From Pleomorphomonas sp. T1.2MG-36 (GTDB lineage: Bacteria > Pseudomonadota > Alphaproteobacteria > Rhizobiales > Pleomorphomonadaceae), in the NCBI RefSeq assembly GCF_950100655.1, contig NZ_CATNLY010000045.1:1-64000 (forward strand): 64,000 bases of DNA, in the 5' to 3' direction. How positions within the stretch are numbered: position 1 is the stretch's first letter; every line of letters starts with the position of its first letter. The position numbers were made by a program, and so were the translations under genes. Positions 16,432 to 25,018 of this stretch are shown here, piece by piece. A model generated the notes under the pieces. The model was not told the origin of the DNA. It ran no database searches and worked only from the letters and a program-made list of their open reading frames with translations.

Positions 16432-18039
16432 TTACGGGCGCTTCTCTTCGTCGATCGTGACGTTCCAGGGTTCGATCACCTGCCAGTCATCGTTCTTGTC
16501 GAAGTTCTGCACCCAGGGCATCGCCCATTTCGACATCACGTCATAGTAATACGGGATGTACATCCAATCATCGCGGAACAGACGTTGCGCCTTCTGGGCG
16601 TTGCCGATGCGGTCCGGATCGTCGACACCCTTGATGGCAGCCTCGTCAAGAAGCTTGTCGACCTCAGGGTTCTTGTATCCGCCCATCTTGTTGAGCGCAT
16701 TGCCGGAACCGGAGTGGATGGATCCCATCAGATAGGAGACGGCATCCGGCACGCGCGTGCCGACGTCATCGCGGAATACCTGAACGCTCTTCTGGTCCGG
16801 GCCGGCATAGGTCTCGATGGCCGGTTTCATTTCCGTGCCCTGGATGCCCAGGATCTTGCGCCACTGCTCGGCTATATACTGCGCTGCGGCCTCATGGGTC
16901 GGCGTGGAGATACCGACGAACATGATCTTGGGCAAACGGTCGGAGCCCTTGTACTTGGAGGCCGCGAGCGCCGCCTTGGCCGCTTCCGGATCGTAGGTGT
17001 ATTTCGGGTAGTTCGGATCGACGCCGGGCACCTTGTTGAGAATCTGGTCGGCGACCGTGAACGGCCCGTCGGGGAAGGCGGCCAGCGCCAGTTCCTGCGG
17101 ATTGACCGCCATGGTCAGGGCTTTACGGACGTTGATATCGTCCATCGGCGGCTTCGAGGCGTCAAACCAGAACTGCTGGCCCTTGGCAAGAGCCGGGCCA
17201 CCGAGGAAGTCGGCGCCAAGGTCCTGAATGACGGTGGGCGTGATCAGCTCGGTGGCGGCGTCCATATCGCCGCGCTGCAGCATCAGCGTGGCGGTAATGG
17301 GGTCGGACACGGTGGTAATGACCACCTTCTCGAGCTTGGGCTTGGGACCGAAGAAGTGCGGATTGGGGACCAAGGTAACGATGCCCTGATCGAGGTCCAT
17401 GCTCTCGGGCATGAACGGACCGGAGACGACGACGCCATTCTCCGGCCGCCACCAGTCGGCCTTCTGGTTGCCGTTTTCGTCGACGGCCTGCGAAATCTTC
17501 ACCGGCGGAATAAGGGCCGTAGCAATCTTCTGGTCGAAGATCGGATCAGGCCCGGCCAGCGTCACGGTAACCGTCTTGTCGTCCTTGGCGACGAGGCCGG
17601 TCATGTCCTTGGCCTTGCCGAGGACCACATCGTTGAAACCTTCGACGTCGCCCAGGAACAGGTTGACACGGGCATGCTTGGTGGCGGGACGAGCACAGAG
17701 GTTCCAGGTGCCAACCACATCTTGTGCGGTGATGTTGGAGCCGTCGGAGAAGACCGCTTTCGGGCTAATCGTCAGCGTCCATGTCTTGAAGCTCGCATCA
17801 TGGGTGGCGCTCTCCAGAACGTAGGGCGTCAGCTTGCCATCCTTGTCGAAGTACATCGGCGCAGCCCACGAGAGCGACTGCCAGCGGGCGACATGTCCGC
17901 CACCCTGTAGCGGCGACCAGCTCTGCTCAAGGACAGGATGGGCGATGTTCAGGACCTGATCGGCCCAGGCGGGCACGGCGGTCGACAAGGCCGTCGCAGC
18001 AAGGCCGATCATGAGATATTTTCGGAATCCCTGTTTCAT
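16432..18039 (-). CDS. ABC transporter periplasmic substrate-binding protein (family 5, DppA/OppA-like)
   Basis: A 535-residue exported protein with a Sec signal peptide (MKQGFRKYLMIGLAATALS, cleavage likely after PAWA near residue 26). It belongs to the SBP_bac_5 class: PYVLESATHDASFKTWTLTI, then the Asp/Trp-rich FSDGSNITAQDVVGTWNLC, and the late ALTMAVNPQELALAAF segment. This class binds peptides but also oligosaccharides, opines and other acidic compounds. Being the first gene after the sigma-54 promoter, it should be the most strongly expressed. The neighbouring sugar-acid enzymes suggest a non-peptide ligand; that is inference. Confidence 0.9.
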   Translation of the reverse strand: MKQGFRKYLMIGLAATALSTAVPAWADQVLNIAHPVLEQSWSPLQGGGHVARWQSLSWAAPMYFDKDGKLTPYVLESATHDASFKTWTLTISPKAVFSDGSNITAQDVVGTWNLCARPATKHARVNLFLGDVEGFNDVVLGKAKDMTGLVAKDDKTVTVTLAGPDPIFDQKIATALIPPVKISQAVDENGNQKADWWRPENGVVVSGPFMPESMDLDQGIVTLVPNPHFFGPKPKLEKVVITTVSDPITATLMLQRGDMDAATELITPTVIQDLGADFLGGPALAKGQQFWFDASKPPMDDINVRKALTMAVNPQELALAAFPDGPFTVADQILNKVPGVDPNYPKYTYDPEAAKAALAASKYKGSDRLPKIMFVGISTPTHEAAAQYIAEQWRKILGIQGTEMKPAIETYAGPDQKSVQVFRDDVGTRVPDAVSYLMGSIHSGSGNALNKMGGYKNPEVDKLLDEAAIKGVDDPDRIGNAQKAQRLFRDDWMYIPYYYDVMSKWAMPWVQNFDKNDDWQVIEPWNVTIDEEKRP

Positions 18040-18104
18040 GAATGTCTCCTCTCCAAAGTCACCATCCGCTCCTCGGCGCTCCTCCGCGCCTTGGCTATGG
18101 TATT

Positions 18105-18120
18105 CGCAAACGGCGTGCCA
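18105..18120 (-). promoter_or_regulatory. Sigma-54 (RpoN) promoter of the importer operon
   Basis: On the minus strand the sequence reads TGGCACGCCGTTTGCG, matching the consensus TGGCACG-N4-TTGC exactly, with GG (-24) and GC (-12) separated by 10 bases. The predicted start is near 18094, about 55 bases before the binding-protein ATG. An IHF-like site with one mismatch lies just upstream (18128-18140). The divergently transcribed gene encodes a sigma-54 activator, which makes this a very coherent assignment. Confidence 0.9.
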
Positions 18121-18127
18121 AGCACCT

Positions 18128-18140
18128 TAATACCTTGAAT
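18128..18140 (-). promoter_or_regulatory. IHF-like site upstream of the sigma-54 promoter
   Basis: On the minus strand the sequence ATTCAAGGTATTA matches WATCAANNNNTTR with one mismatch, inside the most AT-rich stretch of the divergent region. Its position about 10 bases upstream of the -24 element and before the presumed activator sites fits the DNA-bending role IHF plays at many sigma-54 promoters. Confidence 0.4.
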
Positions 18141-18279
18141 ATTATATGCTTTTCACCAAAATGAAGCCAAATAGCCTGAAACATTGCTGAAAGACGCCGA
18201 TGCGGCTGGTGCGATATGCAACATGCTCCTCTTGCCTTTCCCCGAAGAGGCCCTCATGCTCGCCGACGGGGAGGAAACC

Positions 18280-20169
18280 ATGGTCATCGCATTCATTGCG
18301 CCGCACGAGCGCATCAGCATCGCTGCCCAGAGTATCGTTGAAGCATCGGGCTATCCGGCGAAGGTCTATCTCGGAGATCTGCAGCAGGGAGTCAGGGCGG
18401 CCCGCCAAGCCATGGCCGAAGGCGCCAAGATCTTCATAAGTCGCGGCGGCACCGCGCGCCTCATCCGTCAGGAACTCGGCGTCGAGGTAATCGAGGTCGA
18501 AGCTTCGGTGCAGCGCACCCTCGCCTACGTCTACAAGGAGACGTCGGAGACGACGAGGATCGCCGTCGCCGGCTTCGAACCACTGATCAACCTGGTGGCA
18601 CCGGTTTGCGACGTGCTCGGACGCACCTACCGCTCCTTCGAACTGAGGGAGAAAGCGTCCTTTCAGACGCAGATGGACCGGATCGGCAAGTGGGGCCCCG
18701 ACGTCGTCATCGGCGACGCCATAGCCTACCACTGGGCCCAGGCACGCGGTCTCGACGCTTACCTGATCGAATCCAGCCTGGAGACGCTGCTCGATGCTTT
18801 CGAGCGCGCCATGCTGGTCTACAACAATCTCTGCCGCTACATCCTCGCCGAGGAAAAGCTGGCCACCGTTCTCAATTGCTCGCGGGAAGGCGCGATCCTG
18901 ATCAACCGGGAAGGCGTCATCGAGGAAATCAACCGCCAGGGCTGCGATATCCTGTCCCAGCCGCGCGATGAGCTTATCGGCGCCCTGCTGTCGGACTATT
19001 TCGACAACGCCGAGCTCAACAGGGCCTTTCGCAAGAACCAGACCGCCCGCAACATGCTCGTCAACTACCGCGACGAAAAGCTGGCGCTCGACCACATCAC
19101 CGTCTCGGCCGACAATGCCACCGGCGGCGCGTCGGTCATCCTGTTCCAGCCGGTCCAGAAGATCCAGGATACCGGCAACGTCATCCGCAGGAAGCTCGCC
19201 GACAGCGGCTTCTACGCCAAGTACACCTTCGACGACATCTTCTTTGCCAGCGAGAAGATGCGCCAGCTGGTGGCCGTGGCGAAACAGTACAGCCAGACCG
19301 ACAGCAACATCATGATCGTCGGCGAGACCGGCACCGGCAAGGAGCTGTTCGCGCAGTCCATCCACAATGCCGGTCCGCTCGCCAAAGGCCCCTTCGTGGC
19401 GGTGAACTGCGCCGCGCTACCGGGCGCCCTGCTCGAGAGCGAGCTGTTCGGCTACGCGCCGGGCGCCTTCACCGGCGCGTCCCGCTCCGGCAAAATCGGC
19501 CTGTTCGAACTTGCCCACGAGGGAACGCTGTTCCTCGACGAACTGACGGAGATGGACTTCTTTTTGCAGTCCAAGCTGCTGCGAGCCCTGCAGACGCAGG
19601 AGATCATGCGCGTTGGCGGCAACAAGATCATTCCGATCAAGGTCCGCATCATCGCCACGACCAACAGGAAGCCGCTTGAGGAAATCCATGAGGGGCGCCT
19701 GCGCGCCGACCTTTTCTACCGTCTCAACACGCTGGACCTGAAAATTCCACCGCTCAGGGAGCGCGAGAACGACCCGGAACAGCTGTTCGCGCGATTCCTC
19801 GCCAAGAAGTGCGAGCGGCGGGGCATTCCCGTGCCGACGGTGCCCGAAAAGATCCTGGCGATGCTGCGCCGCTATGCCTGGCCGGGCAACGTTCGAGAGC
19901 TCGAGAACCTCGCCGAGAAGTATGCGACGCTGCACACGCTTTCGCCGTTCGACATGCCGCTGATCAGCGAGTTCGCCACCATTGGAATGGCCGGCGCTGA
20001 CGACGAGGACGACGCCGAGGCAACGCTCGAAGACTTCATTGCCGCCAAGGTGGCCAAAGTCTTCCGGGTTGAAAACGGCAACGTCACTCGCACCGCCCAG
20101 CGGCTCGGCATCGACCGAAACACCGTCAAACGCTGGCTGGAGAAGGTTCCCGACAAAACGCCGGCGTAG
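18280..20169 (+). CDS. Sigma-54-dependent transcriptional activator, PrpR-like
   Basis: A 629-residue activator with three parts. A PrpR-type N-terminal sensor occupies about residues 1-180 (MVIAFIAPHERISIAAQ; GAKIFISRGGTARLI). A PAS-like region follows at about 200-300 (SREGAILINREGVIEEINRQ). The AAA+ domain has Walker A GETGTGKE at 348, the sigma-54 contact loop GAFTGA at 395-400 and Walker B TLFLDEL. The C-terminus is a Fis-type helix-turn-helix (NVTRTAQRLGIDRNTVKRWL). There is no receiver domain, so it senses a ligand directly. The ATG at 18280 is chosen because GGGGAGG precedes it; a TTG at 18184 would add 32 unlikely residues. It is divergent from the importer operon with its sigma-54 promoter, so it almost certainly activates it. 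Confidence 0.92.
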   Translation: MVIAFIAPHERISIAAQSIVEASGYPAKVYLGDLQQGVRAARQAMAEGAKIFISRGGTARLIRQELGVEVIEVEASVQRTLAYVYKETSETTRIAVAGFEPLINLVAPVCDVLGRTYRSFELREKASFQTQMDRIGKWGPDVVIGDAIAYHWAQARGLDAYLIESSLETLLDAFERAMLVYNNLCRYILAEEKLATVLNCSREGAILINREGVIEEINRQGCDILSQPRDELIGALLSDYFDNAELNRAFRKNQTARNMLVNYRDEKLALDHITVSADNATGGASVILFQPVQKIQDTGNVIRRKLADSGFYAKYTFDDIFFASEKMRQLVAVAKQYSQTDSNIMIVGETGTGKELFAQSIHNAGPLAKGPFVAVNCAALPGALLESELFGYAPGAFTGASRSGKIGLFELAHEGTLFLDELTEMDFFLQSKLLRALQTQEIMRVGGNKIIPIKVRIIATTNRKPLEEIHEGRLRADLFYRLNTLDLKIPPLRERENDPEQLFARFLAKKCERRGIPVPTVPEKILAMLRRYAWPGNVRELENLAEKYATLHTLSPFDMPLISEFATIGMAGADDEDDAEATLEDFIAAKVAKVFRVENGNVTRTAQRLGIDRNTVKRWLEKVPDKTPA

Positions 20170-20214
20170 AACGTCGGTTGGCGTTTAGGGGGACTGTCGA
20201 CCGTGAAGCGAAAG

Positions 20215-21201
20215 CTATTGTTCGCCTGGAAAACGATCCGGGCGAGCAAAGAAGCGCGCATCGATCCTACGTCCCTCAAGGAAAGCCATGAGGTTGCGGC
20301 ATGTCATCAGGGAGATTTCGCGCCACGCCTCCTCGGTAGCACCGCCGACGTGCGGACTGACGATCACGTTGGGACACTTCCAGATCGGGTTGGCCTTGGC
20401 GGGCGGTTCGGACGCGAAGACGTCGAGGCCCGCGGCGCCAATGTCGCCGCCGTTGAGCGCCTTGACGAGGGCTCGTTCATCGACGATTTCGCCGCGAGCC
20501 GTGTTGATCAGAACGGCATCGCGCTTCATCAGCGTCAACGCGCGTGCGCCGATCATGCCGCGCGTTTCCTCGGTGAGCGGGCAATGCAGGCTGACCACAT
20601 CGGCTCGCGACAGAAGCGTGTCGAGATCGGGGACCCGCTCCGCCTGCACCCCGAAGACGGCGTCTGGCACATAGGGATCGTAGGCGATCGTCTTGACGCC
20701 AAGGGGGACCACCAGCCCGGCAAAGGCGCTGCCGATGGCGCCAAACCCAACGATACCCAGGGTGCGCGCCCGCAGTTCGTAGCCACGGTAGGCTTTCCTC
20801 CCCCAGCCTCCCCGTCGCATGAAATCATCCTGCGACTTGAGATCCTTCGCGAGCGCCAGCATGAGCGTCAACGCATGCTCGGCCACCGAATGCGCGTTGG
20901 CGCCAACCGAGGCCAGAACGGGAATGCCGAGCGCGGCAGCAGCGGCAACATCGATGTCGTTGACACCGGAACCGTGCTTGGCAACCACTTTCAAAGCTGG
21001 TGACGCCATCAGCACTTCGGCGTCAACCCGCTCGACCAACCGCACAACCAGCGCATCGGGCTGAATTTCGGCAAGGAGGGCAAGAAGCTCCGCCTTGCCG
21101 GGATAAGGACCGGTCGACAACAAAACGATGCCGGCGGCGCGGAGAACATCCTCACCTTCCGGCGCGACCGGGCCGCCGAGACTGAGGACGGTGAAGGACA
21201 T
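20215..21201 (-). CDS. D-2-hydroxyacid dehydrogenase, SerA-like
   Basis: A 328-residue NAD-dependent D-isomer-specific 2-hydroxyacid dehydrogenase. Visible are the Rossmann motif GIVGFGAIG, the catalytic Arg in INTARGEIVDE, Glu in LDVFASEPP and His in SPHVGGATEEAW. It lacks the ACT or intervening domain of full-length SerA, so a role in serine synthesis is unlikely; a sugar-acid or glyoxylate-type oxidation or reduction is more plausible. It is the last gene of the pdxA operon, 30 bases after the aldolase gene, and converges on the sigma-54 activator. Confidence 0.85.
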   Translation of the reverse strand: MSFTVLSLGGPVAPEGEDVLRAAGIVLLSTGPYPGKAELLALLAEIQPDALVVRLVERVDAEVLMASPALKVVAKHGSGVNDIDVAAAAALGIPVLASVGANAHSVAEHALTLMLALAKDLKSQDDFMRRGGWGRKAYRGYELRARTLGIVGFGAIGSAFAGLVVPLGVKTIAYDPYVPDAVFGVQAERVPDLDTLLSRADVVSLHCPLTEETRGMIGARALTLMKRDAVLINTARGEIVDERALVKALNGGDIGAAGLDVFASEPPAKANPIWKCPNVIVSPHVGGATEEAWREISLMTCRNLMAFLEGRRIDARFFARPDRFPGEQ

Positions 21202-21231
21202 GACTCGTATCCGACAGGAGCTTCCTTCGCC

Positions 21232-22122
21232 TCAGGCGACGGCCTCGGCGAAGGCTTTCGAGACGGCCGCCACCTTGTCGTTGACCTCGTCGGTCACCAC
21301 CGCCGGGCTGCGACTCCTACCAACCTCCGGCATGGCGAGATAGAGGGCCCGCTTGACCATGGTCGGCGGGAAGCCGTGGGCGTAGAGCGCCTTGCGGAGC
21401 TCGCCATAATGGGCCTGGGCCGCGTCGGCACTGGCGGCATCGCCGGCGACATGGGCTTTCCAGATGGCGTTCAGCGTCAGCGGCGCGATGTTGCCGAGAC
21501 CGGAAATGCAGCCGGCGGCGCCGTTGCGGAGACCGTGCAGAATGAGATGGTCCGGCCCCACCAGCACGTCGAAGTCCTTGCGCGACCGGGCGACCGCCAG
21601 GAAGCCGTCGAGACTTTCCACGGAACCGGCACTGTCCTTGATGCCGACGATGTTCGGGTGCTCGGCGAGCCGCGCCGCCGTCTCCGGCTCGATCTTGTTC
21701 CCGGTGCGCGCCGGTATGTTGTAGAGATAGACCGGCACCGTTAGGGCATCGGCAACCCGCGAGTAGTGACCGACGAGTTCATCCTGCGAGCAGGCGATGA
21801 ACGACGGCGCCACCACCGAAACGGCGGCAACCCCCAGCTTCTCCACCGCCTTGCCGAGGACGATCGTCTGATGCGTCGAGATCTCGCCGACATGGGCGAG
21901 CACCGGCACGCGACCGGCGGCGGCCTCCACCGACGTCCTTGCCACCAGCACCTTCTCGTCGAAGGACAGGGTGTAGAACTCGCCATTGGTGCCGGCACAG
22001 AAGACGCCGTTACCGGCTGCCGCCTGACGCTCGACCTGCCGGACGAGGGCTGCGACGTTGACCTCCTCCCGGCTGTCAAACGGCGTGACGATGGCGACGA
22101 AGGGGCCCTTGGTATTGCTCAT
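21232..22122 (-). CDS. DapA/NanA-family aldolase (dihydrodipicolinate synthase family)
   Basis: A 296-residue class I aldolase of the DHDPS/N-acetylneuraminate lyase family. The phosphate/carboxylate loop reads GTNGEF, YNIPARTG supplies the catalytic tyrosine and GIKDSAGS holds the Schiff-base lysine. The Asn in GTNGEF (GTTGE in DapA) and the catabolic context argue against lysine synthesis and for a 2-keto-3-deoxy sugar acid or related substrate. The ATG at 22122 is chosen because the protein begins MSNTKGPFVAIVTPF as family members do; a 64-residue extension overlaps the alcohol dehydrogenase gene and is not coding. Cleavage would release pyruvate plus an aldehyde. Confidence 0.86.
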   Translation of the reverse strand: MSNTKGPFVAIVTPFDSREEVNVAALVRQVERQAAAGNGVFCAGTNGEFYTLSFDEKVLVARTSVEAAAGRVPVLAHVGEISTHQTIVLGKAVEKLGVAAVSVVAPSFIACSQDELVGHYSRVADALTVPVYLYNIPARTGNKIEPETAARLAEHPNIVGIKDSAGSVESLDGFLAVARSRKDFDVLVGPDHLILHGLRNGAAGCISGLGNIAPLTLNAIWKAHVAGDAASADAAQAHYGELRKALYAHGFPPTMVKRALYLAMPEVGRSRSPAVVTDEVNDKVAAVSKAFAEAVA

Positions 22123-22148
22123 GAGGCTTTCCACTTCCGTTGGACGCG

Positions 22149-23291
22149 TCAGAAGGCGGCGCGATAGATCGAGAGAATGTCGGTTTCGGCAAGGTCGCGC
22201 GGATTGTTGTCGAGGAGCCGCCGGATGGCATGCGCCTCCCCGGCCATGGCCGGCAGATCGTCGGCCGGAACGCCAAAGGTCGACATTCGCATCTCGCAGC
22301 CGAGCCGCACGCACCAGTCATTGGCGGCGGCGAACACCTTGGCCGGCTCGGTCGAGACGGGCAGCCCCAGAGCTTCGAGAATCGCCGCCGTCCGCTCCGG
22401 CGTCGCCGGTGCGTTGAAGGCCAGAACGTGCGGGAAGATCAGCGCGTTGGCAGCGCCATGCGCCACATGATAGCGAGCGCCCAACGGATAGGAAACGGCA
22501 TGGCCGCCGGCGGTGTTGACCGGTCCGAGGCAATAGCCGCCATAGAGCGAAGCGAGCGCCATGCCGGCGCGCGCATCCGGATCGTGACCGTCGTCGGCCG
22601 CTTTCGCCAGCCAGCGCCCGGCGAGCCGGATACCCTCGAACGCATAGAGGTCGATGACCGGATGCGCCTTCCTGTTGGTGAAGGCCTCGACGCAGTGGGC
22701 GAGCGCGTCGACGCCCGTCGCCACGGTGATCGAACGGGGCATGCCGAGCGCAAGATCGGGGTCGACGACGGCAAGGTCGGCCAGCATGTACCGGCTTTGA
22801 ACCGCGCACTTGGCCAGAGCCGCCACGTCGGTGACCAACGCGCGCGTTCCGACCTCGCTGCCGGTTCCAGCCGTCGTCGGCACCTGGACGATCGGCAGCT
22901 TCTTGCCGGCCACCTTCTCGGCTCCGACGACTTCGGAAAAGCTTTGCCCGCTACCCGTCAGAACGGCGACCAGCTTGGCAAGATCCATGGAGCTGCCGCC
23001 GCCGAAGCCAATGACGGCATCGACACCGGCTTGCTCGGCGGTTGCGACGACGCGGGCGAGATCGTCGGTGGTCGGCTCGCCGGCGAGTTCTCCCCATACC
23101 AACGGCTCACCCGGCAGATCCAGGCCGCCGACGCGGGCGGCATTGAAGGTGTCGGTCACGACCATCGGTCGGCGGATGCCATGGGAAGCCAGCCAACGTC
23201 CGGCCTCAGCCGCGGTGCCCCGACCGAAGATCAGGCGAGGCGGCTGGATGAGATCGATCGGCGTCCCCAGCGCGTTCAACGGAGCGATCAT
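22149..23291 (-). CDS. Iron-containing alcohol dehydrogenase
   Basis: A 380-residue group III alcohol dehydrogenase. It has the NAD-binding GFGGGSSMDLAK, PTTAGTGSEVGTRALV and the metal-binding histidines in LAHCVEAFTNRKAHP and GGHAVSYPLGARYHVAHGA. Members oxidise or reduce hydroxy acids, aldehydes or maleylacetate. Its ATG overlaps the pdxA stop (ATGA), so both are made together. In this setting it could reduce an aldehyde released by the aldolase or oxidise a terminal hydroxyl of the substrate; the direction is not readable. Confidence 0.88.
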   Translation of the reverse strand: MIAPLNALGTPIDLIQPPRLIFGRGTAAEAGRWLASHGIRRPMVVTDTFNAARVGGLDLPGEPLVWGELAGEPTTDDLARVVATAEQAGVDAVIGFGGGSSMDLAKLVAVLTGSGQSFSEVVGAEKVAGKKLPIVQVPTTAGTGSEVGTRALVTDVAALAKCAVQSRYMLADLAVVDPDLALGMPRSITVATGVDALAHCVEAFTNRKAHPVIDLYAFEGIRLAGRWLAKAADDGHDPDARAGMALASLYGGYCLGPVNTAGGHAVSYPLGARYHVAHGAANALIFPHVLAFNAPATPERTAAILEALGLPVSTEPAKVFAAANDWCVRLGCEMRMSTFGVPADDLPAMAGEAHAIRRLLDNNPRDLAETDILSIYRAAF

Positions 23292-24334
23292 GGCTTGGCG
23301 GCTCCCTTGAGCCCGGTGACGCGCGTTGCCGCCAACCGAAGCGCATAGTCCACCGCCTCGAGCAAGCTCAACTCGTTGGCAATGCCCTTGCCAGCGATGT
23401 CGAACGCCGTGCCGTGGTCGACCGAGGTGCGGATGATCGGCAGGCCAAGCGTGATGTTGACGCCGGACAAGGAGTCCCATTTGCCGGTCTTCGGATCGAC
23501 GTTGAAGCCGAGCAGCTTGACGGGGATATGGCCCTGGTCGTGATACATGGCGATCACCGCATCGAACTGGCCGGCATGCAGCTTGACGAACACGGTATCG
23601 CCCGGCACCGGCCCGACGACATCGAGTCCCTCGGCCACGCACTGGGCGATCACCGGTTCGCTGACCTCGATATCCTGGCGGCCGAACAGGCCACCCTCTC
23701 CGGCGTGCGGATTGAGCGCGGCGACGGCGATGCGGCGGCGCGGCAGGCCGAGCCCCTCAAGCGTTTCGGCCGTGAGGTCGATGACGTAGCGAAGCCGTTC
23801 CGGCGTCAGCTTCTTCGGCACGTCTTCAAGGGCAATGTGGGTGGTGACATGGCTCACCCGCATGTTGCCGTGGGCGAGCATCATTACCGATCCCTTGGCG
23901 CCCGTCAGATGGGCAAGAAGGTCGGTGTGGCCCGCGAAATGGAAACCGGCCTTGTTGAGCGCCTCTTTGTTGAGCGGCGCCGTGACGATGCCGTGTATGC
24001 GGCCCGCCTTTGCCAACCGGACCGCCTGCTCCACCGCGTGATAGGCGAAGCGCCCACCGTCCGTCGACAGCACGCCGGGCAGGATCGGCTCCCCCTCTGG
24101 GCAGGCCTGCAGCGCGGCGAGCCCCGGCCAGTCGCCATCCGCCTCTACCGAGGGAATGTCGAGCTCCGGCGCAAAGGTCCGGCAGGCCCGGTTGAGCGCG
24201 TCGTTGGAGCCGATGACCAGAAGACGCAGCTCATCCGCGTCGAGCTGCGGCTTCAGAACCTTGCAGGCCTTGGCGATGATCTCGGGGCCGACGCCGGCCG
24301 GGTCGCCCATGGTGATTGCCAGATGTGGGATCAA
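23288..24334 (-). CDS. pdxA: PdxA-family 4-phospho-hydroxyacid dehydrogenase, probable PdxA2
   Basis: A 348-residue protein of the 4-hydroxythreonine-4-phosphate dehydrogenase family. It has TMGDPAGVGPEII at the N-terminus and the metal-site histidines in FAGHTDLLA, VTTHIALEDV, NPHAGEGGLFG and MYHDQGHIPVK. Classical PdxA serves vitamin B6 synthesis, but PdxA2 paralogues next to DUF1537 kinases oxidise and decarboxylate 4-phospho-threonate or -erythronate to dihydroxyacetone phosphate. The presence of such a kinase in this cluster favours PdxA2. The TTG at 24334 is chosen because AGAGAGGAA precedes it; the extension to 24484 carries no conserved sequence. It heads a four-gene operon. Confidence 0.85.
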   Translation of the reverse strand: MIPHLAITMGDPAGVGPEIIAKACKVLKPQLDADELRLLVIGSNDALNRACRTFAPELDIPSVEADGDWPGLAALQACPEGEPILPGVLSTDGGRFAYHAVEQAVRLAKAGRIHGIVTAPLNKEALNKAGFHFAGHTDLLAHLTGAKGSVMMLAHGNMRVSHVTTHIALEDVPKKLTPERLRYVIDLTAETLEGLGLPRRRIAVAALNPHAGEGGLFGRQDIEVSEPVIAQCVAEGLDVVGPVPGDTVFVKLHAGQFDAVIAMYHDQGHIPVKLLGFNVDPKTGKWDSLSGVNITLGLPIIRTSVDHGTAFDIAGKGIANELSLLEAVDYALRLAATRVTGLKGAAKP

Positions 24335-24526
24335 CGGTGGTTCCTCTCTTGTCCGGAAAGCGCGCGCTGCCGGTGCCGCAATGGAAAGCAGGAGCCCCTC
24401 CCCCGGCCAGGGCCGAAACAGATCGCGGCACCTCAGGCCAAGGTCCTTTCGCGGCGCCGTCCACCCGGTCGGATCGCCCCGCATGACCCTCTCTCCCTGG
24501 GATCAGAAGACGCGCCATTTGATCAG

Positions 24527-24543
24527 TTGTCAATATGTTGTCA
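24527..24543. repeat. Direct repeat TTGTCA-N5-TTGTCA
   Basis: Two copies of TTGTCA lie exactly 11 bases apart, one helical turn, so both face the same side of the DNA. The first overlaps the minus-strand TTGACA that could be the -35 box of the pdxA operon. This looks like a regulator site near a promoter; the protein is unknown. Confidence 0.35.
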
Positions 24544-24821
24544 TGTTATTCGTGTTTTTCCGCGCTCCCGATGACTTTTCGAGGCCGGAGAACCAGACGT
24601 TTCCGGTGTTTTTGGCCGGAACGCTACCGCATACAACGCCGTAAATTTGTCATATACGCGCCAGCGATCAGAGAACGTGGAACCAGACGGAACCGCTACG
24701 CACTTTCCAAAGCGACCCACGCCAAGAGCTTTATGGTTGATAATCAATGCAATATCGCAATACCCCCTGAATTCCCTTGCTCGCGCAACCGATCCTGGAA
24801 CGACGGATCCCCCTCATGTTT

Positions 24822-24853
24822 ACAAGTTTAGAACAAGTTGGGACGAACAAGTT
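24822..24853. repeat. Three ACAAGTT direct repeats upstream of the pdxA operon
   Basis: ACAAGTT occurs at 24822-24828, 24833-24839 and 24847-24853, spaced 11 and 14 bases. The same heptamer, on the minus strand, occurs at 9713-9719 upstream of the GntR gene of the same cluster. The AT-rich element stands out in a 65% GC region and may be a shared operator. Confidence 0.4.
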
Positions 24854-25018
24854 TGGCGTTCGGTCCGTGCTCGGGCCCACGCGGGAGAGAGGAACCCGCC
24901 TCCACACCGATGGTTGTTCGTCCGATTGCCGGAATGCCCGGGGCATGGTGAAATCCGCCATTGGCGGCATCGCATCCGCGCCTCGAAGGCGTCGGCCAGG
25001 GAAGGGATCTGATCCATC

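Larger units (their letters stand above)
24485..25018. other. Intergenic control region upstream of the pdxA operon and the channel gene
   Basis: About 530 bases, clearly richer in AT than its surroundings, without a convincing gene; the open frames crossing it lack ribosome sites. It must hold the promoters of the divergent pdxA operon and potassium channel gene. I see a -35-like TTGACA on the minus strand (24528-24533) but no good -10, and no sigma-54 match. Two sets of direct repeats are listed separately. Confidence 0.5.

Noticed and set aside
24334..24600. A sigma-54 promoter for the pdxA operon
   Set aside because: I searched the minus strand for GG-N10-GC with a TGGCAC-like element and found none; the operon probably uses another promoter.
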